A DNA stretch of 64,000 nucleotides from Pseudomonadota bacterium (GTDB taxonomy: Bacteria; Pseudomonadota; Alphaproteobacteria; Rhizobiales; Beijerinckiaceae): positions 62,001-126,000 of the forward strand of contig JAIUNR010000001.1 in the NCBI GenBank assembly GCA_020161575.1, written 5' to 3'. Shown piece after piece: positions 11,132 through 20,995 of this stretch. The position numbers and the translations under genes were made by a program. How positions within the stretch are numbered: position 1 is the first letter of the stretch; each line of letters opens with the position of its first letter. The notes below the pieces were generated by a model that saw nothing but the letters and a program-made list of their open reading frames with translations, was not told where the DNA came from and searched no databases.

Positions 11132-13000
11132 TCACCCCTCCATCGCCTCCAGTTCCGTGATCATGCCGTCGATGACGGAAAGCCCGATCTGCCAGAAGCC
11201 GGGATCGCGTGCATCGAGCCCGAAAGGGGCAAGCAGTTCCGAATGATGCTTCGTGCCGCCAGCGGCGAGCAGCGCGAAATAATTGTCGACGAATTTCGGA
11301 TCAGCCTTCTGATAGACGCCATAGAGCGAATTCACGAGGCAATCGCCGAAGGAATAGGCGTAGACATAGAAGGGCGAATGGATGAAATGTGGGATATAGG
11401 ACCAGAAGGTCTCGTATCCCTCGCCGAGGCGGATCGCCGGCCCGAGGCTTTTCGCCTGCACATCGAGCCAGATCTCGTTGAGGCGTTCGGTGGTGAGTTC
11501 GCCGTTGCGCCGTTCGGTATGGACGCGGCGCTCGAAGGAATAGAACGCGATCTGCCGCACGACGGTGTTGATCATGTCCTCGACCTTGCCGGCCAGCAAG
11601 GCCTTGCGCTGGGCGATATCCTTCGTCTCTGCCAGCAATTTGCGGAAGGTCAGCATCTCGCCGAAGACCGAGGCGGTCTCCGCCAGCGTCAGCGGCGTCG
11701 GGGCCATCAGCGCGCCGTTCGGTCCGGCGAGCACCTGATGAACGCCGTGGCCGAGTTCATGCGCGAGCGTCATCACGTCGCGCGGCTTGCCGAGATAGTT
11801 CACCAGCACGTAAGGATGGGCTGACGGCACGGTCGGGTGCGCGAAAGCGCCCGGCGCCTTGCCGGGGCGCGTCGGGGCATCGATCCAGCCTTCGTCGAAG
11901 AAACGGCGGGCGATATCCGCCATTTTGGGGGAGAAGCCGCGATAGGCGTCGAGCACGCAATCGCGCGCTTCATCCCAGCCGATGGTGCGCTGCGGAACCT
12001 TCGGAAGCGGTGCGTTGCGATCCCAGAATTCGAGCTTCGGCTTGCCGAACCATTTGGCCTTAAGCGCGTAATAGCGGTGGGAAATACGCGGATGCGCGGC
12101 CTCTACCGCCGCCACCATCGCATCGACAACCTCCGCCTCGACACGGTTGGCGAGGTGCCGGCTATCCGCGACATCCTTGAAGCCGCGCCAGCGATCGGCG
12201 ATTTCCTTGTCTTTTGCCAGCGTGTTGGTGATGAGCGTGAACAGGCGGCCGTTTTCGCGCAGGGTTTTCACCACGGCCTCGGCGGCCGATTTGCGCTTCT
12301 TCTCGTCCTTGTCCTGAAACAGCGTCAGGGCCGGTTCGAGCGTGAGGCTTTCGCCGTCGATCTCGAATTTGAGGCTGGCCATGGTCTCGTCGAAGAGGCG
12401 GTTCCATGCGGAGCGTCCCGTCATCGCCTTTTCGTGGAAGAGCTGCTCGATGCGGTCATCGAGCTGATAGGGTTTCTCGCGACGAAGATCGATCAGCCAT
12501 GGCGCGAAATGCGAGAGTGGGGGCTGTTGCATCAGCCTGTCGAGCAGCGCATCGTCGATCCGGTTGAGTTCAAGCGCGAAGAAGAGCAACTCGGTGCTCG
12601 CATTCGTCACCTTCTCCTGCGTGTCGCCATAGAACTTGCCATGGGCAGGGTTGGTCGTGTCCGTGGAATAGATCAGCCCGGCATAGGAGATGATCCGCCC
12701 GATCCTGTCCTCGATGGCCTCATAGGTCTTGAGGATATCGAAAAGCCTTTGTGCGCCATCCGCAGCCGCCGCGATCGCTGCGAGCTTGCCCTTGCAGGCA
12801 GCGGCGAAATCCTTCGCCTCCTTGTCCATCGCGCTCAGCGCATCGGCGAATTCGCGCGAATCCATGCCCGGATAAAGGTGATCGAGCCGCCATTCCGGCA
12901 GCTGGCCGAGATCTTCCTTCGAGGCGGCGCTCTCGTTGGCGGCAGCACGGAAGGGTGAGCAACGGAAAGACGATACCGGCATTTCAGGCGAAAAATTCAT
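11132..13000 (-). CDS. pepF: M3 family oligoendopeptidase F
   Basis: The 622-residue cytoplasmic zinc peptidase cleaves short oligopeptides. The HExxH zinc motif reads HELGH at residues 414-418 and the downstream glutamate region (LAETASVFGE) is present; length fits PepF. I chose the ATG at 13000 because a strong AAGGAAGG lies about 8 bases upstream on the minus strand; an upstream in-frame codon at 13069 would add 23 poorly conserved residues. The gene is divergent from the sigma-54 regulator across about 230 bases and leads into the UbiB-like gene. Confidence 0.93.
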   Translation of the reverse strand: MNFSPEMPVSSFRCSPFRAAANESAASKEDLGQLPEWRLDHLYPGMDSREFADALSAMDKEAKDFAAACKGKLAAIAAAADGAQRLFDILKTYEAIEDRIGRIISYAGLIYSTDTTNPAHGKFYGDTQEKVTNASTELLFFALELNRIDDALLDRLMQQPPLSHFAPWLIDLRREKPYQLDDRIEQLFHEKAMTGRSAWNRLFDETMASLKFEIDGESLTLEPALTLFQDKDEKKRKSAAEAVVKTLRENGRLFTLITNTLAKDKEIADRWRGFKDVADSRHLANRVEAEVVDAMVAAVEAAHPRISHRYYALKAKWFGKPKLEFWDRNAPLPKVPQRTIGWDEARDCVLDAYRGFSPKMADIARRFFDEGWIDAPTRPGKAPGAFAHPTVPSAHPYVLVNYLGKPRDVMTLAHELGHGVHQVLAGPNGALMAPTPLTLAETASVFGEMLTFRKLLAETKDIAQRKALLAGKVEDMINTVVRQIAFYSFERRVHTERRNGELTTERLNEIWLDVQAKSLGPAIRLGEGYETFWSYIPHFIHSPFYVYAYSFGDCLVNSLYGVYQKADPKFVDNYFALLAAGGTKHHSELLAPFGLDARDPGFWQIGLSVIDGMITELEAMEG

Positions 13001-13233
13001 CTCAAACCTTCCTTCGTGCCCGCATGGGCGAATCACCGCGCTTGAAGCTGGCAAGGCGATGCGGCGCATGTTTGGCGAAAGCGACGCGGTGATGCAACCG
13101 CTTCCGGCGATCCGCTATTTTTTCCGGCTCGAGATTAGGATTTACAACCTGTTTACGCCGATCCGCGACACTGCGCCGAAACGAAACAACCGGAGCGCGA
13201 ATCGTTCTCCGGCTCGAAACGAAAAGTGTGCGG

Positions 13234-14730
13234 ATGAGCGCCAATATTCTTGTTGTTGATGACGATCCCGTCCAGCGTCGCCTCCTGACCGAGATGGTTC
13301 GCCGCTTTGGTTACGAGCCGGAAGCGGTGGAGAGCGGAGCGCAGGCGCTTGATCGTCTTAATGACAAGGGCAGGCCGCCCATTGGCGCGATGGTGCTCGA
13401 TCTTGTCATGCCCGATCTTGATGGCATGGCCGTGCTGGAACGGCTCGCTGGGCGCGAGGATCGTCCGGCCGTCATCGTCCAGACCGCACATGGTTCGATT
13501 GAGACAGTGATCAGCGCCATGCGCGCCGGCGCGACGGATTTTGTCGTCAAGCCGGTGGGGGCCGAGCGTCTTTCGGTCTCGATCAAGAACGCCTTGCGCG
13601 TAGATGCGCTTGAGGGCGAGGTCCGCCGCCTGTCGAAGCGCGGTTCTGGCGCGATGGGCTTTTCCGATCTCGCCTCCGCCGCGCCCGATATGCTCCGTGC
13701 TGTGCGGCTGGGTGAAAGAGCCGCGAAATCCGGCATCCCGGTCCTGCTTGAAGGGGAATCCGGTGTCGGCAAGGAGGTTTTCGCGCGGGCGCTCCAGGGG
13801 GCGAGCGAACGCAAGGGCAAGCCCTTCGTCACGGTGAATTGCGGCGCGATTCCCGCCAATCTCGTCGAGAGCATCCTGTTCGGCCACGAGAAGGGTGCGT
13901 TTACCGGCGCGACAGAAAAGCATGCCGGCAAGTTCGTGGAAGCCAATGGCGGCACGCTTTTCCTCGATGAGGTCAGCGAATTGCCCCTCGATGCGCAGGT
14001 TAAACTGCTGCGCGCGATCCAGGAAGGCGAGGTCGATCCCGTCGGCGGGCGCAAGACGGTCAAGGTCGATATCCGCCTGATCTCCGCCACCAACCGCGAT
14101 CTCATCGAAGCCGTGCGGCAGGGGCGTTTCCGTGAGGATCTCTATTACCGCCTCAATGTCTTCCCGATCACGATACCGCCCTTGCGCAACCGGCGCGAGG
14201 ATATCCCGGCTCTGGCCCGGCGGTTTCTTGCCCGCATCTCCGCAGAGGAAGGGCGCAATATCCGCGGTATTTCCGCCGAGGCGATGGCGCTCATCACCCG
14301 TTTCAACTGGCCCGGCAACGTGCGTCAGCTCGAGAACGCGATGTTCCGCGCCGTGATCCTGTGCGAGGGAGACGAACTTACCCTCGCGGATTTCCCGCAG
14401 GTCGCGCAGGCGGTGGAAGGCTTCGATGTCCGCATCCCGCCGATCGCGAGCGTGCTGCCGCAGGAACGCCAGGAGCGCGAGATCGTTCGTGTCGAGATCC
14501 GCGATCCGAGCGCGCTCACCCTGCTCGACCAGACCGGCGATGTCCGCTCGCTTGATCAGGTTGAGGGGGACACGATCCGCTTCGCGCTCGAGCACTATCG
14601 CGGGCAGATGTCCAAGGTGGCGCGCAAGCTTGGAATTGGCCGCTCGACTCTTTACCGCAAGTTGAAGGACCTCGGAATTGAAACCGAGGATGGCGATTTG
14701 GAGAGCGCCGACGAGCCGCGCGTCGCATAA
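13234..14730 (+). CDS. NtrC-family sigma-54-dependent response regulator
   Basis: This 498-residue protein has three domains. A receiver carries phospho-acceptor Asp56 (MVLDLVMPDLDG). A central AAA+ domain has Walker A GESGVGKE (174-181), an intact sigma-54-contacting GAFTGA loop (221-226) and Walker B GGTLFLDEV. A C-terminal Fis-type helix-turn-helix covers MSKVARKLGIGRSTLYRKLKDLG. It should therefore activate RpoN promoters when phosphorylated. No histidine kinase is adjacent, so it is an orphan in this window. I prefer ATG 13234 over GTG 13228. The next gene is an L,D-transpeptidase, hinting at a link to the cell wall, but no -24/-12 promoter is evident in the 93-base gap. Confidence 0.93.
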   Translation: MSANILVVDDDPVQRRLLTEMVRRFGYEPEAVESGAQALDRLNDKGRPPIGAMVLDLVMPDLDGMAVLERLAGREDRPAVIVQTAHGSIETVISAMRAGATDFVVKPVGAERLSVSIKNALRVDALEGEVRRLSKRGSGAMGFSDLASAAPDMLRAVRLGERAAKSGIPVLLEGESGVGKEVFARALQGASERKGKPFVTVNCGAIPANLVESILFGHEKGAFTGATEKHAGKFVEANGGTLFLDEVSELPLDAQVKLLRAIQEGEVDPVGGRKTVKVDIRLISATNRDLIEAVRQGRFREDLYYRLNVFPITIPPLRNRREDIPALARRFLARISAEEGRNIRGISAEAMALITRFNWPGNVRQLENAMFRAVILCEGDELTLADFPQVAQAVEGFDVRIPPIASVLPQERQEREIVRVEIRDPSALTLLDQTGDVRSLDQVEGDTIRFALEHYRGQMSKVARKLGIGRSTLYRKLKDLGIETEDGDLESADEPRVA

Positions 14731-14823
14731 GAAGGCGTTTTCGTTGCGAAGGGTGCGCTGGCGCACTTGACGGCGCGGCTGTTTCGTTCAACCACGATTC
14801 GTAGATACGAGGGTGATCGCTCG

Positions 14824-16764
14824 ATGATCGGATGCAACGGCAAGGCGGAACTTGGAAAACGGCATCGTTCGCAGGCCCTCACAGGGCGTCTGCTTGCGGG
14901 CATCGTTGCTTTCGCTGCCTTGGCCGGTCCGGGCCGGGCTGAGGAAAACACCCCGAATATTCCGCTGCCTGAGGAGATCGGCGCGCTAATCGAGGATAGC
15001 CTCAAGGCGAATACCGCGCCCGTGGTTCTCCCCTTGCCCGAGGATCTCAGCGACACCGTCAGGCAGGCGCTCGCGGACGAAGCCCGGCGCCTCGAGAGCA
15101 CGACGAGTTCCGTATCCGCTCCGGCGGCGCTTGCTTTCGACATTCCACTTCCGCCTGAAGTGGTTGTGTCCTTCGATCTGCCGCGCAAGGTCGAGATCCA
15201 GCCGGTCGCGCTCGGGCTGGAGGAGGAAAAGCTGCGCGCGCTTCTCGAACCGGCGAAGCAGAAGTTCCGCCTCACGCAAGGTCAGATCGACGCGATCGTG
15301 GAGACCTATCTCGCACGCGGTGGGCGGGCTCTGTGGATCGAGGCCGGGATCGAGGGGGCGCGCCTCTCCGCACGCGCGGAGGCTCTGAAAACCGCGTTGT
15401 CCCATGCGGATCGCGACGGGCTCGATCCTGCCCGTCTCCTCTCGGTGTTGGCGACATCTCGCGACGGCAGTGTTCCGACGGAAAAACAGGCCGAGACCGA
15501 TATCGGCTTCTCGCTGGCCGCCTTCCTTTACGCGCATGATGCGCGGGGCGGGCGCATCGAGCCCGCGCGCGTCTCGGCGCTGCTGACGCCGCAACTCGCG
15601 ATTCCCTCACCGCGCGAAGTACTCGAACGGGTTTCCGTCGCTGAACCGGCGAAGCTCGGGGCGGTGCTGGAAATGTATCAGCCCCCTCATGCCGGCTACC
15701 GCGCCCTGCGCAAGGCGCTCGCGAAGCTGCGCGAGGAAATGGCAGCGCCGGTTCTCGCCGGTGCCGTTGCCGGGGTTGAAGGGGCGCCGCACCCGAGCGG
15801 CATTCTGCCGGCGCACTGGCTTGAGGGCGCGCCGCTCGCCTTCGATAAACCCGATCCGCGCGTGCCGCATTTGCGCCAGCGCCTCGCCCTCGCCTCCACC
15901 GGCAGCAATATCTATGACGCCGAGACTCGCGAGGCGGTGATCCGCTTCCAGCGCGCGAATGATCTCACCCCAAATGCGCGTATCACGCCGAAGACGCGCG
16001 CGGCGCTGCAAAATCCGCGCTCGCCGCTCACAGAGGCGGATCGCAAGCCCGACAAACAGGCGCTGCTCTCCGCTCTTCTCGTCAATATGGAGCGTTGGCG
16101 CTGGCTTCCCGCCGACCTTGGCGAAACGCATGTTTTCGTCAATATCGCGGAATACCGGCTCAATCTTGTCTCGAAGAATGCCAGCATTCACGAGACGCGC
16201 GTCATTGTCGGCAAGCCGCAGACGCAGACCCCGGTTTTTTCTGACGAGATCGAGCATCTCATCGTCAATCCCTCCTGGCATGTGCCACCTTCGATCCTGA
16301 AGAAGGAGTTCCTGCCCAATCTCGCCAAGGACCCCGAATATGCGGCCCGGCGCGGCTACGAGGTGATCCGGCGCGGCAATTCCATCTCCATCCGCCAGCC
16401 GCCGGGCGAGCGGAACGCGCTTGGAAATGTGAAATTCATCTTCCCCAACCAGCATTCGGTCTATCTCCACGATACGCCGACGCGGAACCTGTTCTCGGCC
16501 GAGCAGCGCGCCTTCAGCCATGGCTGCGTGCGTGTCGACAAGCCCTTCGCTTTCGCGGAGAAGTTGCTTCAGGCGGATCTCGGACTAAGCGAGCAGCAAT
16601 TGCGTGCGATGGTGGGCCGCGGCGAGCGTATGCTCAAACTGTCGCGCAAGATCCCCGTGCATCTTGCCTATTTCACGATCTCGGCGAACGAAGCCGGCGA
16701 GATCATGCAGCGGCGCGATTTTTACGGGCATGACGGGCGGCTTGCCTCGGCCTTGCGGTTCTGA
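14824..16764 (+). CDS. L,D-transpeptidase, YcbB/LdtD type
   Basis: The 646-residue periplasmic enzyme forms 3-3 cross-links in peptidoglycan or attaches proteins to it. A signal peptide is visible (positive RHRSQALTGR, hydrophobic LLAGIVAFAALAG, cut after GRA). A peptidoglycan-binding repeat follows (DAETREAVIRFQRANDL), then the YkuD catalytic domain with SHGCVRV, nucleophile Cys568. The large size and domain order match E. coli LdtD (YcbB). I chose ATG 14824; a TTG at 14767 adds residues ahead of the signal peptide. It is followed by the MepK-like gene, the same partner order as ycbB-ycbK in E. coli. Confidence 0.92.
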   Translation: MIGCNGKAELGKRHRSQALTGRLLAGIVAFAALAGPGRAEENTPNIPLPEEIGALIEDSLKANTAPVVLPLPEDLSDTVRQALADEARRLESTTSSVSAPAALAFDIPLPPEVVVSFDLPRKVEIQPVALGLEEEKLRALLEPAKQKFRLTQGQIDAIVETYLARGGRALWIEAGIEGARLSARAEALKTALSHADRDGLDPARLLSVLATSRDGSVPTEKQAETDIGFSLAAFLYAHDARGGRIEPARVSALLTPQLAIPSPREVLERVSVAEPAKLGAVLEMYQPPHAGYRALRKALAKLREEMAAPVLAGAVAGVEGAPHPSGILPAHWLEGAPLAFDKPDPRVPHLRQRLALASTGSNIYDAETREAVIRFQRANDLTPNARITPKTRAALQNPRSPLTEADRKPDKQALLSALLVNMERWRWLPADLGETHVFVNIAEYRLNLVSKNASIHETRVIVGKPQTQTPVFSDEIEHLIVNPSWHVPPSILKKEFLPNLAKDPEYAARRGYEVIRRGNSISIRQPPGERNALGNVKFIFPNQHSVYLHDTPTRNLFSAEQRAFSHGCVRVDKPFAFAEKLLQADLGLSEQQLRAMVGRGERMLKLSRKIPVHLAYFTISANEAGEIMQRRDFYGHDGRLASALRF

Positions 16765-16796
16765 TCGAAATCATAGCGGCAGAAGGCTGTTCGGGT

Positions 16797-18725
16797 ATGA
16801 TTCCCCCTGTATTGCAACGATATCGGCTTGATTTGGCCATGATCGTTGCGCAAGGAAAACAATCGTCGGCGCGGCTCAAGGGGGGCTGTTTGCGGATCGT
16901 GACATCCTTTTCGCCTCTTGCGGCAATGGCTCGGGAAATCTCGCCTTTCCCGAAAGGCGCTGTTTTCGCGCTTGCCGGGCTCTTCGGGCTGACGCTTTCC
17001 ACCGCAACCCAGGATGCCAACGCGAATGGCGAGACCCGATCGCTCTCGATGGTGCATTCGCATACCGGCGAGTCCCTCTCGATCACCTACAAGCGGAACG
17101 GTTCGTTTGATTCCGCAGCACTGGAAAAGCTCAACTGGTTCCTGCGCGATTGGCGGGTTGATGAACCCACCAGCATGGCGCCCCAGCTTTTCGATGTGAT
17201 CTGGCATGTCTACCGCGAGGTGGGCGCCGATGAGCCGATCAAGATCATGTCTGCCTATCGTTCGCCTGGCACCAATGCCATGTTGCGCCGGCGCTCCCGC
17301 GCGGTGGCGAAGGAAAGCCAGCACATGCGCGGCAACGCCATGGATATCCACATTCCCGGTGTCTCGATGGGCAAGGCCCGCGAGATCGGAATGCGCCTCC
17401 AGGCCGGCGGCGTTGGTTATTATCCCTCCGCCGGCTCGCCCTTTGTCCATCTCGATGTCGGTTCCGTCCGCTCCTGGCCGCGGATGCCGCGCGAGCAGCT
17501 TGAGCGCCTCTTTCCCGATGGAAAGACGGTGCATCTGCCGGCCGACGGTATTCCCCTCGCCAATTATCAGGTTGCCCTCGCGGAAGTGCAGGCACGGGGC
17601 GGTTCGGCGCTTGATTACGAGACGGTGACCACGAACCGCGGCAAGAGCCTCTGGGCATTGCTTTTCGGCTCCGAGACGGATGAAGACGCCGGAGAGATCC
17701 AACCGCGTGGTGGCCGGCAGGTCGCGCGCGGACGCAACGGACGTCAGCCCGTCGAGGTCGCTTCGGCCGCGCCGCAGAGTTTCGACGATGGCGGCTCGCC
17801 CTGGAAGCTGTTGGCCGCCCAGAACCGGACCGCAGCGCCTGTTTCCCCGCCGCCGCGTGGGCCGGTGCTGGCGATGGCCGAGCCGGAGCCGGCGAAGCCC
17901 GTCGCGCCGCCGGCTGTTGCCCGTGCCGTGGTTTCCGAGAAGGTTGAACCGCCACCGCTCCAGATCGCGGCCCTGCCGGTTCCGCCGATCCGCCCGCGCG
18001 GCGCGCAGCTCGATAAGCTGATCGCGGCGACGGATCCGCTGCCGCCTATTCGCCCGCAGGGGCTGAGCGCCTTCCCGCCGCAGATGACGGCGCCGGAGCC
18101 GCCCGCTGCACAACAGGTGGCGCTGGTGCCGGCGCCGGGAGCGCCCGTACCACCGAGCCGCCCCGTTCAAATCGCAGCCTTGCCATCAGCCGAGCCGGTC
18201 TCGCCCGCGATCCCCGCAGCGGCCGAGCCGCCGAAGCCTGTCGCGGCGCCGTTGCCGCCCTTGCGCCCGACGCTGGAGGCGTCGGTGAATGCGGTGGCCG
18301 CGTCTGCCCTTCCCTCGTTCATGGCAAAACCGGAGCCGGTGGCGCCTGCGGTCGCGATGGTGCAAGCCTATGCGGCGATTGCAGCCCCCCTGCCGCCGGC
18401 CAGGCCTGGTGCGCCGCCACGCGCTGCTGCCGCCACAACAGCCTTGCCCGCGCCTGCCGTGGCCGCCGCCGCCGCAGTCGCGTCGACTCCGTCACCGCGC
18501 CCGAAAGCCGTGCAGGTTCAGGCCGAAAATGTTGTGACGGCACGCCCGGCCGTCGTGGCGCGCCCGGCGCAGGTGCAGGCCGTGGCTGAACCGCCGGTGG
18601 CGCGTGAGATCCGCAGCGGTGTCGTTGCGATGAAGCTTACGCAAGAAAAAGCCGCTGTCCCCGGTGGGTTCAGCGGCGGTTTCGTCCGCCCGCTCGGGGC
18701 GAGCTTCACGAAGAGTGGCGAATAA
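16797..18725 (+). CDS. DUF882/YcbK (MepK-like) peptidase domain with proline-rich tail
   Basis: The 642-residue protein has a hydrophobic signal segment (about residues 55-70) and a DUF882 domain related to the M15 zinc peptidases. Likely zinc ligands are His176 and Asp183 (HMRGNAMDIH) and His218 (FVHLDVG), with Asp220; SAYRSPGTN precedes them. The E. coli homologue MepK cuts peptidoglycan cross-links, including those made by LdtD, whose homologue lies just upstream. About 330 C-terminal residues are Pro/Ala/Val-rich low complexity and probably disordered, perhaps spanning the wall. Start is uncertain: ATG 16797 gives a long N-region; ATG 16839 or 16926 would bring the signal peptide nearer the start. 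Confidence 0.88.
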   Translation: MIPPVLQRYRLDLAMIVAQGKQSSARLKGGCLRIVTSFSPLAAMAREISPFPKGAVFALAGLFGLTLSTATQDANANGETRSLSMVHSHTGESLSITYKRNGSFDSAALEKLNWFLRDWRVDEPTSMAPQLFDVIWHVYREVGADEPIKIMSAYRSPGTNAMLRRRSRAVAKESQHMRGNAMDIHIPGVSMGKAREIGMRLQAGGVGYYPSAGSPFVHLDVGSVRSWPRMPREQLERLFPDGKTVHLPADGIPLANYQVALAEVQARGGSALDYETVTTNRGKSLWALLFGSETDEDAGEIQPRGGRQVARGRNGRQPVEVASAAPQSFDDGGSPWKLLAAQNRTAAPVSPPPRGPVLAMAEPEPAKPVAPPAVARAVVSEKVEPPPLQIAALPVPPIRPRGAQLDKLIAATDPLPPIRPQGLSAFPPQMTAPEPPAAQQVALVPAPGAPVPPSRPVQIAALPSAEPVSPAIPAAAEPPKPVAAPLPPLRPTLEASVNAVAASALPSFMAKPEPVAPAVAMVQAYAAIAAPLPPARPGAPPRAAAATTALPAPAVAAAAAVASTPSPRPKAVQVQAENVVTARPAVVARPAQVQAVAEPPVAREIRSGVVAMKLTQEKAAVPGGFSGGFVRPLGASFTKSGE

Positions 18726-18727
18726 GC

Positions 18728-18973
18728 TTACTGCATGCCGAGCGCGCGCAGATAGGTATCGAGCAGTTCCTCCTGCTCGCGGCGTTCATTGGCATCCTGC
18801 CGCCGCAACGACACGATCTTGCGCAGGATCTTGGTGTCGAATCCGTTCGCCTTGGCTTCCGCGTAGACATCCTTGATATCGTCCGCGATCTGCTTCTTCT
18901 CTTCCTCGAGGCGCTCGACACGCTCGATCAGCGCCTTGAGCTGGCCGGCGGTCGAGGGGTTGATGTCGTCCAT
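18728..18973 (-). CDS. gapR: GapR nucleoid-associated protein (DUF2312)
   Basis: This 81-residue protein matches DUF2312: [32 protein letters not shown] and [13 protein letters not shown] are the family core. In Caulobacter, GapR binds overtwisted AT-rich DNA ahead of forks and RNA polymerase and stimulates topoisomerases. The N-terminal half is a coiled coil that makes the dimer or tetramer. I chose ATG 18973 (MDDINPS) with GGGAGC upstream; a GTG just before adds one residue. It is convergent with the DUF882 gene, the stops being only a few bases apart. Confidence 0.94.
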   Translation of the reverse strand: MDDINPSTAGQLKALIERVERLEEEKKQIADDIKDVYAEAKANGFDTKILRKIVSLRRQDANERREQEELLDTYLRALGMQ

Positions 18974-19104
18974 CACAAGCTCCCATGCATCGGCGGATAT
19001 GCCGGTGTGTTTCCTCCTCTCGCTTCTCGCAACATGGCGGGCGGGTCAAGGGCGTTGTGGGCGAAGCCCTCGCTATAAGCTCGATGCTGGGTTAGCTCTT
19101 GTGC

Positions 19105-20430
19105 ATGCGAAAAGATGATTCCCGGATAGAGACCCTGCGGCACGATTGCCGTGCCGTTTTCGATGCGGCGGTGGCTTCGGTGCATCCGCGCCATTTCATG
19201 CCCGAACGTTTGCCGCCCGTGCCGCGTCATGACGGGCGGATCATCATTCTGGCGGCGGGCAAGGCGGCGGGGTCGATGGCCCAGGTGGCCGAGCGGCATT
19301 ATCTCGGCCTCGGCATGCCGCCCGAGCGGCTCTCCGGGTTGGCGGTCGCGCGCCATGGCTACGGCGTCGCCCTCGAGCGAATCACGATGCGGGAGGCCGG
19401 TCATCCGGTGCCCGATGAGGGAAGTATCGCCGGTGCGCTGGAAATGCTCGCCCTCGCCGAGGAAGCGCAACGCGGCGATCTCGTGCTTTTCCTGCTTTCC
19501 GGCGGTGCCTCGGCATGCCTCGCTGCGCCGGTGGATGGCGTGACGCTGGCCGAGAAGCAGGCACTGACCCGCGCGCTTCTCGCTTCGGGCGCGAGTATCG
19601 GAGAGATCAATACGGTGCGCCGTCATCTGAGCCGGATCAAGGGTGGGCGCCTCGCGCAGAAGGTCGCGCCTGCGCGGCTGATCACGATTGCCCTCTCGGA
19701 TGTCCCGCGCGATGAATTGGCCGCGATCGGCTCTGGCCCCAGCGTGCCGGACCCCACCACACTTGCCGAGGCGCGCGCGATTCTCAGCCGTTATGCGATA
19801 TTCCCCGCCGAATCCATTCGCTCGGCCCTGTCCAACCCCGAGAATGAAACGCTCAAGCCCGGGGATGCCGCCTTTGCCGGCACGCGCGCGATGATCGCCG
19901 CCGGCCCGGCGGATGGCTTTGCCGGTGCCGTCGTCGAAGCAACGCGGCTTGGCTATCATGTTGTTGATCTGGGCGCCGATATTCAGGGCGAAGCGCGCGA
20001 GGTCGCGGCGCACCATGCGACCCTGGCGCTTGCCGAGGCGCGTTCGGGGCGGCGTATTGCGCTGATTTCGGGCGGTGAGCTGACCGTCACGCTAGGGGAG
20101 GCGCCTGCCGGCGAGGACAGGGGCAGAGGTGGGCCCAATCAGGAATACGCGCTTGCGCTCGCATTGGCGCTGAAAGGGGCGGCGCACATCGTCGCGCTGG
20201 CGGGGGATACCGATGGAACCGATGGCGGCGCCGGTAATCCTGATGATCCCGCCGGCGCGATCGTCGATCCCGGAACCCTCGCGCGGGCGGAGGCGAAAGG
20301 CGCCGTGGCGTCGCGCTTTCTTGAGCGTCATGATTCGACCGGCTTTTTTTCGCTTTGCGGCGACCTTCTCGTCACCGGACCGACACTGACCAACGCGAAT
20401 GATATCCGCGTCATCCTGATCGACGGTTGA
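19105..20430 (+). CDS. Glycerate 2-kinase (MOFRL/TtuD family)
   Basis: The 441-residue protein fits the GckA/TtuD family: LAAGKAAGSMAQ near the N-terminus, FLLSGGASA, the INTVRRHLSRIKGGRLA signature and the C-terminal MOFRL-type region (GGPNQEYALALAL, AGDTDGTDG). Such proteins phosphorylate D-glycerate to 2-phosphoglycerate; older annotations call them hydroxypyruvate reductase. The product feeds enolase, and pyk lies two genes downstream. Start ATG 19105 is chosen over TTG 19099. Spacing of about 45 bases to the DUF1036 gene allows co-transcription. Confidence 0.9.
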   Translation: MRKDDSRIETLRHDCRAVFDAAVASVHPRHFMPERLPPVPRHDGRIIILAAGKAAGSMAQVAERHYLGLGMPPERLSGLAVARHGYGVALERITMREAGHPVPDEGSIAGALEMLALAEEAQRGDLVLFLLSGGASACLAAPVDGVTLAEKQALTRALLASGASIGEINTVRRHLSRIKGGRLAQKVAPARLITIALSDVPRDELAAIGSGPSVPDPTTLAEARAILSRYAIFPAESIRSALSNPENETLKPGDAAFAGTRAMIAAGPADGFAGAVVEATRLGYHVVDLGADIQGEAREVAAHHATLALAEARSGRRIALISGGELTVTLGEAPAGEDRGRGGPNQEYALALALALKGAAHIVALAGDTDGTDGGAGNPDDPAGAIVDPGTLARAEAKGAVASRFLERHDSTGFFSLCGDLLVTGPTLTNANDIRVILIDG

Positions 20431-20474
20431 CCTTCCGCGATTGACCTCCGGCCACCTCGGGGCGATAGAAAGCC

Positions 20475-20933
20475 ATGCACAGGAACGCGCATCATGCAGT
20501 CTTGGGACGCCGGACGGTTCTGGCCGCGCTGGCGTGCCTCGCCCTCGGGGTGCTGGCACCCTCGCAGGCGCGGGCGGATCTGCGCGTATGCAACGCGACC
20601 ACGGGCCGTGTCGGGCTTGCCATCGGCTATCTCGACGGGCCTGTCTGGGTGACGGAAGGCTGGTTCAACCTCAAGCCCAATCGCTGCGAGACCATCATCC
20701 GGGGGCGTCTGTCCTCGCGCTATTTCTACGTCCATGCGGTCGATTACGATCGCGGGGGCGATTGGAGCGGGCCGAACGTGCTGTGCACGCGCGATATCGA
20801 GTTCTCGATTCGTGGCCCGCTTGATTGCTACGCCCGCGGCTTCGATCGTTCCGGCTTCATCGAAATCGATACCGGCCAGCAGGCGGATTGGACGGTCGAG
20901 CTGGGCGATGGCGGGCTCGTCACGGGTCGATAA
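20475..20933 (+). CDS. Exported DUF1036 protein
   Basis: The 152-residue protein has a signal peptide (RRTVLAALACLALGVLA, cut near ARA) and a DUF1036 domain starting DLRVCNATTGRVGLAIGY. It keeps the family's tryptophan/cysteine pattern (WVTEGWFNL, NRCETII, VLCTRD, DCYARGF). The four cysteines in the mature part may make disulfides in the periplasm. Function is unknown. It sits 62 bases before pyk, a neighbourhood I believe is common in Hyphomicrobiales. Confidence 0.85.
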   Translation: MHRNAHHAVLGRRTVLAALACLALGVLAPSQARADLRVCNATTGRVGLAIGYLDGPVWVTEGWFNLKPNRCETIIRGRLSSRYFYVHAVDYDRGGDWSGPNVLCTRDIEFSIRGPLDCYARGFDRSGFIEIDTGQQADWTVELGDGGLVTGR

Positions 20934-20995
20934 GCGCTTTCCTATCCTGGCGATGCGTCGCATGATGATTCCCGAATCAGGATCGGAAAAAGAAC

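Noticed and set aside
11837..12958. Long plus-strand ORF opposite pepF
   Set aside because: It is an antisense shadow of a GC-rich gene: composition follows third-position GC of pepF and no domain is recognisable.
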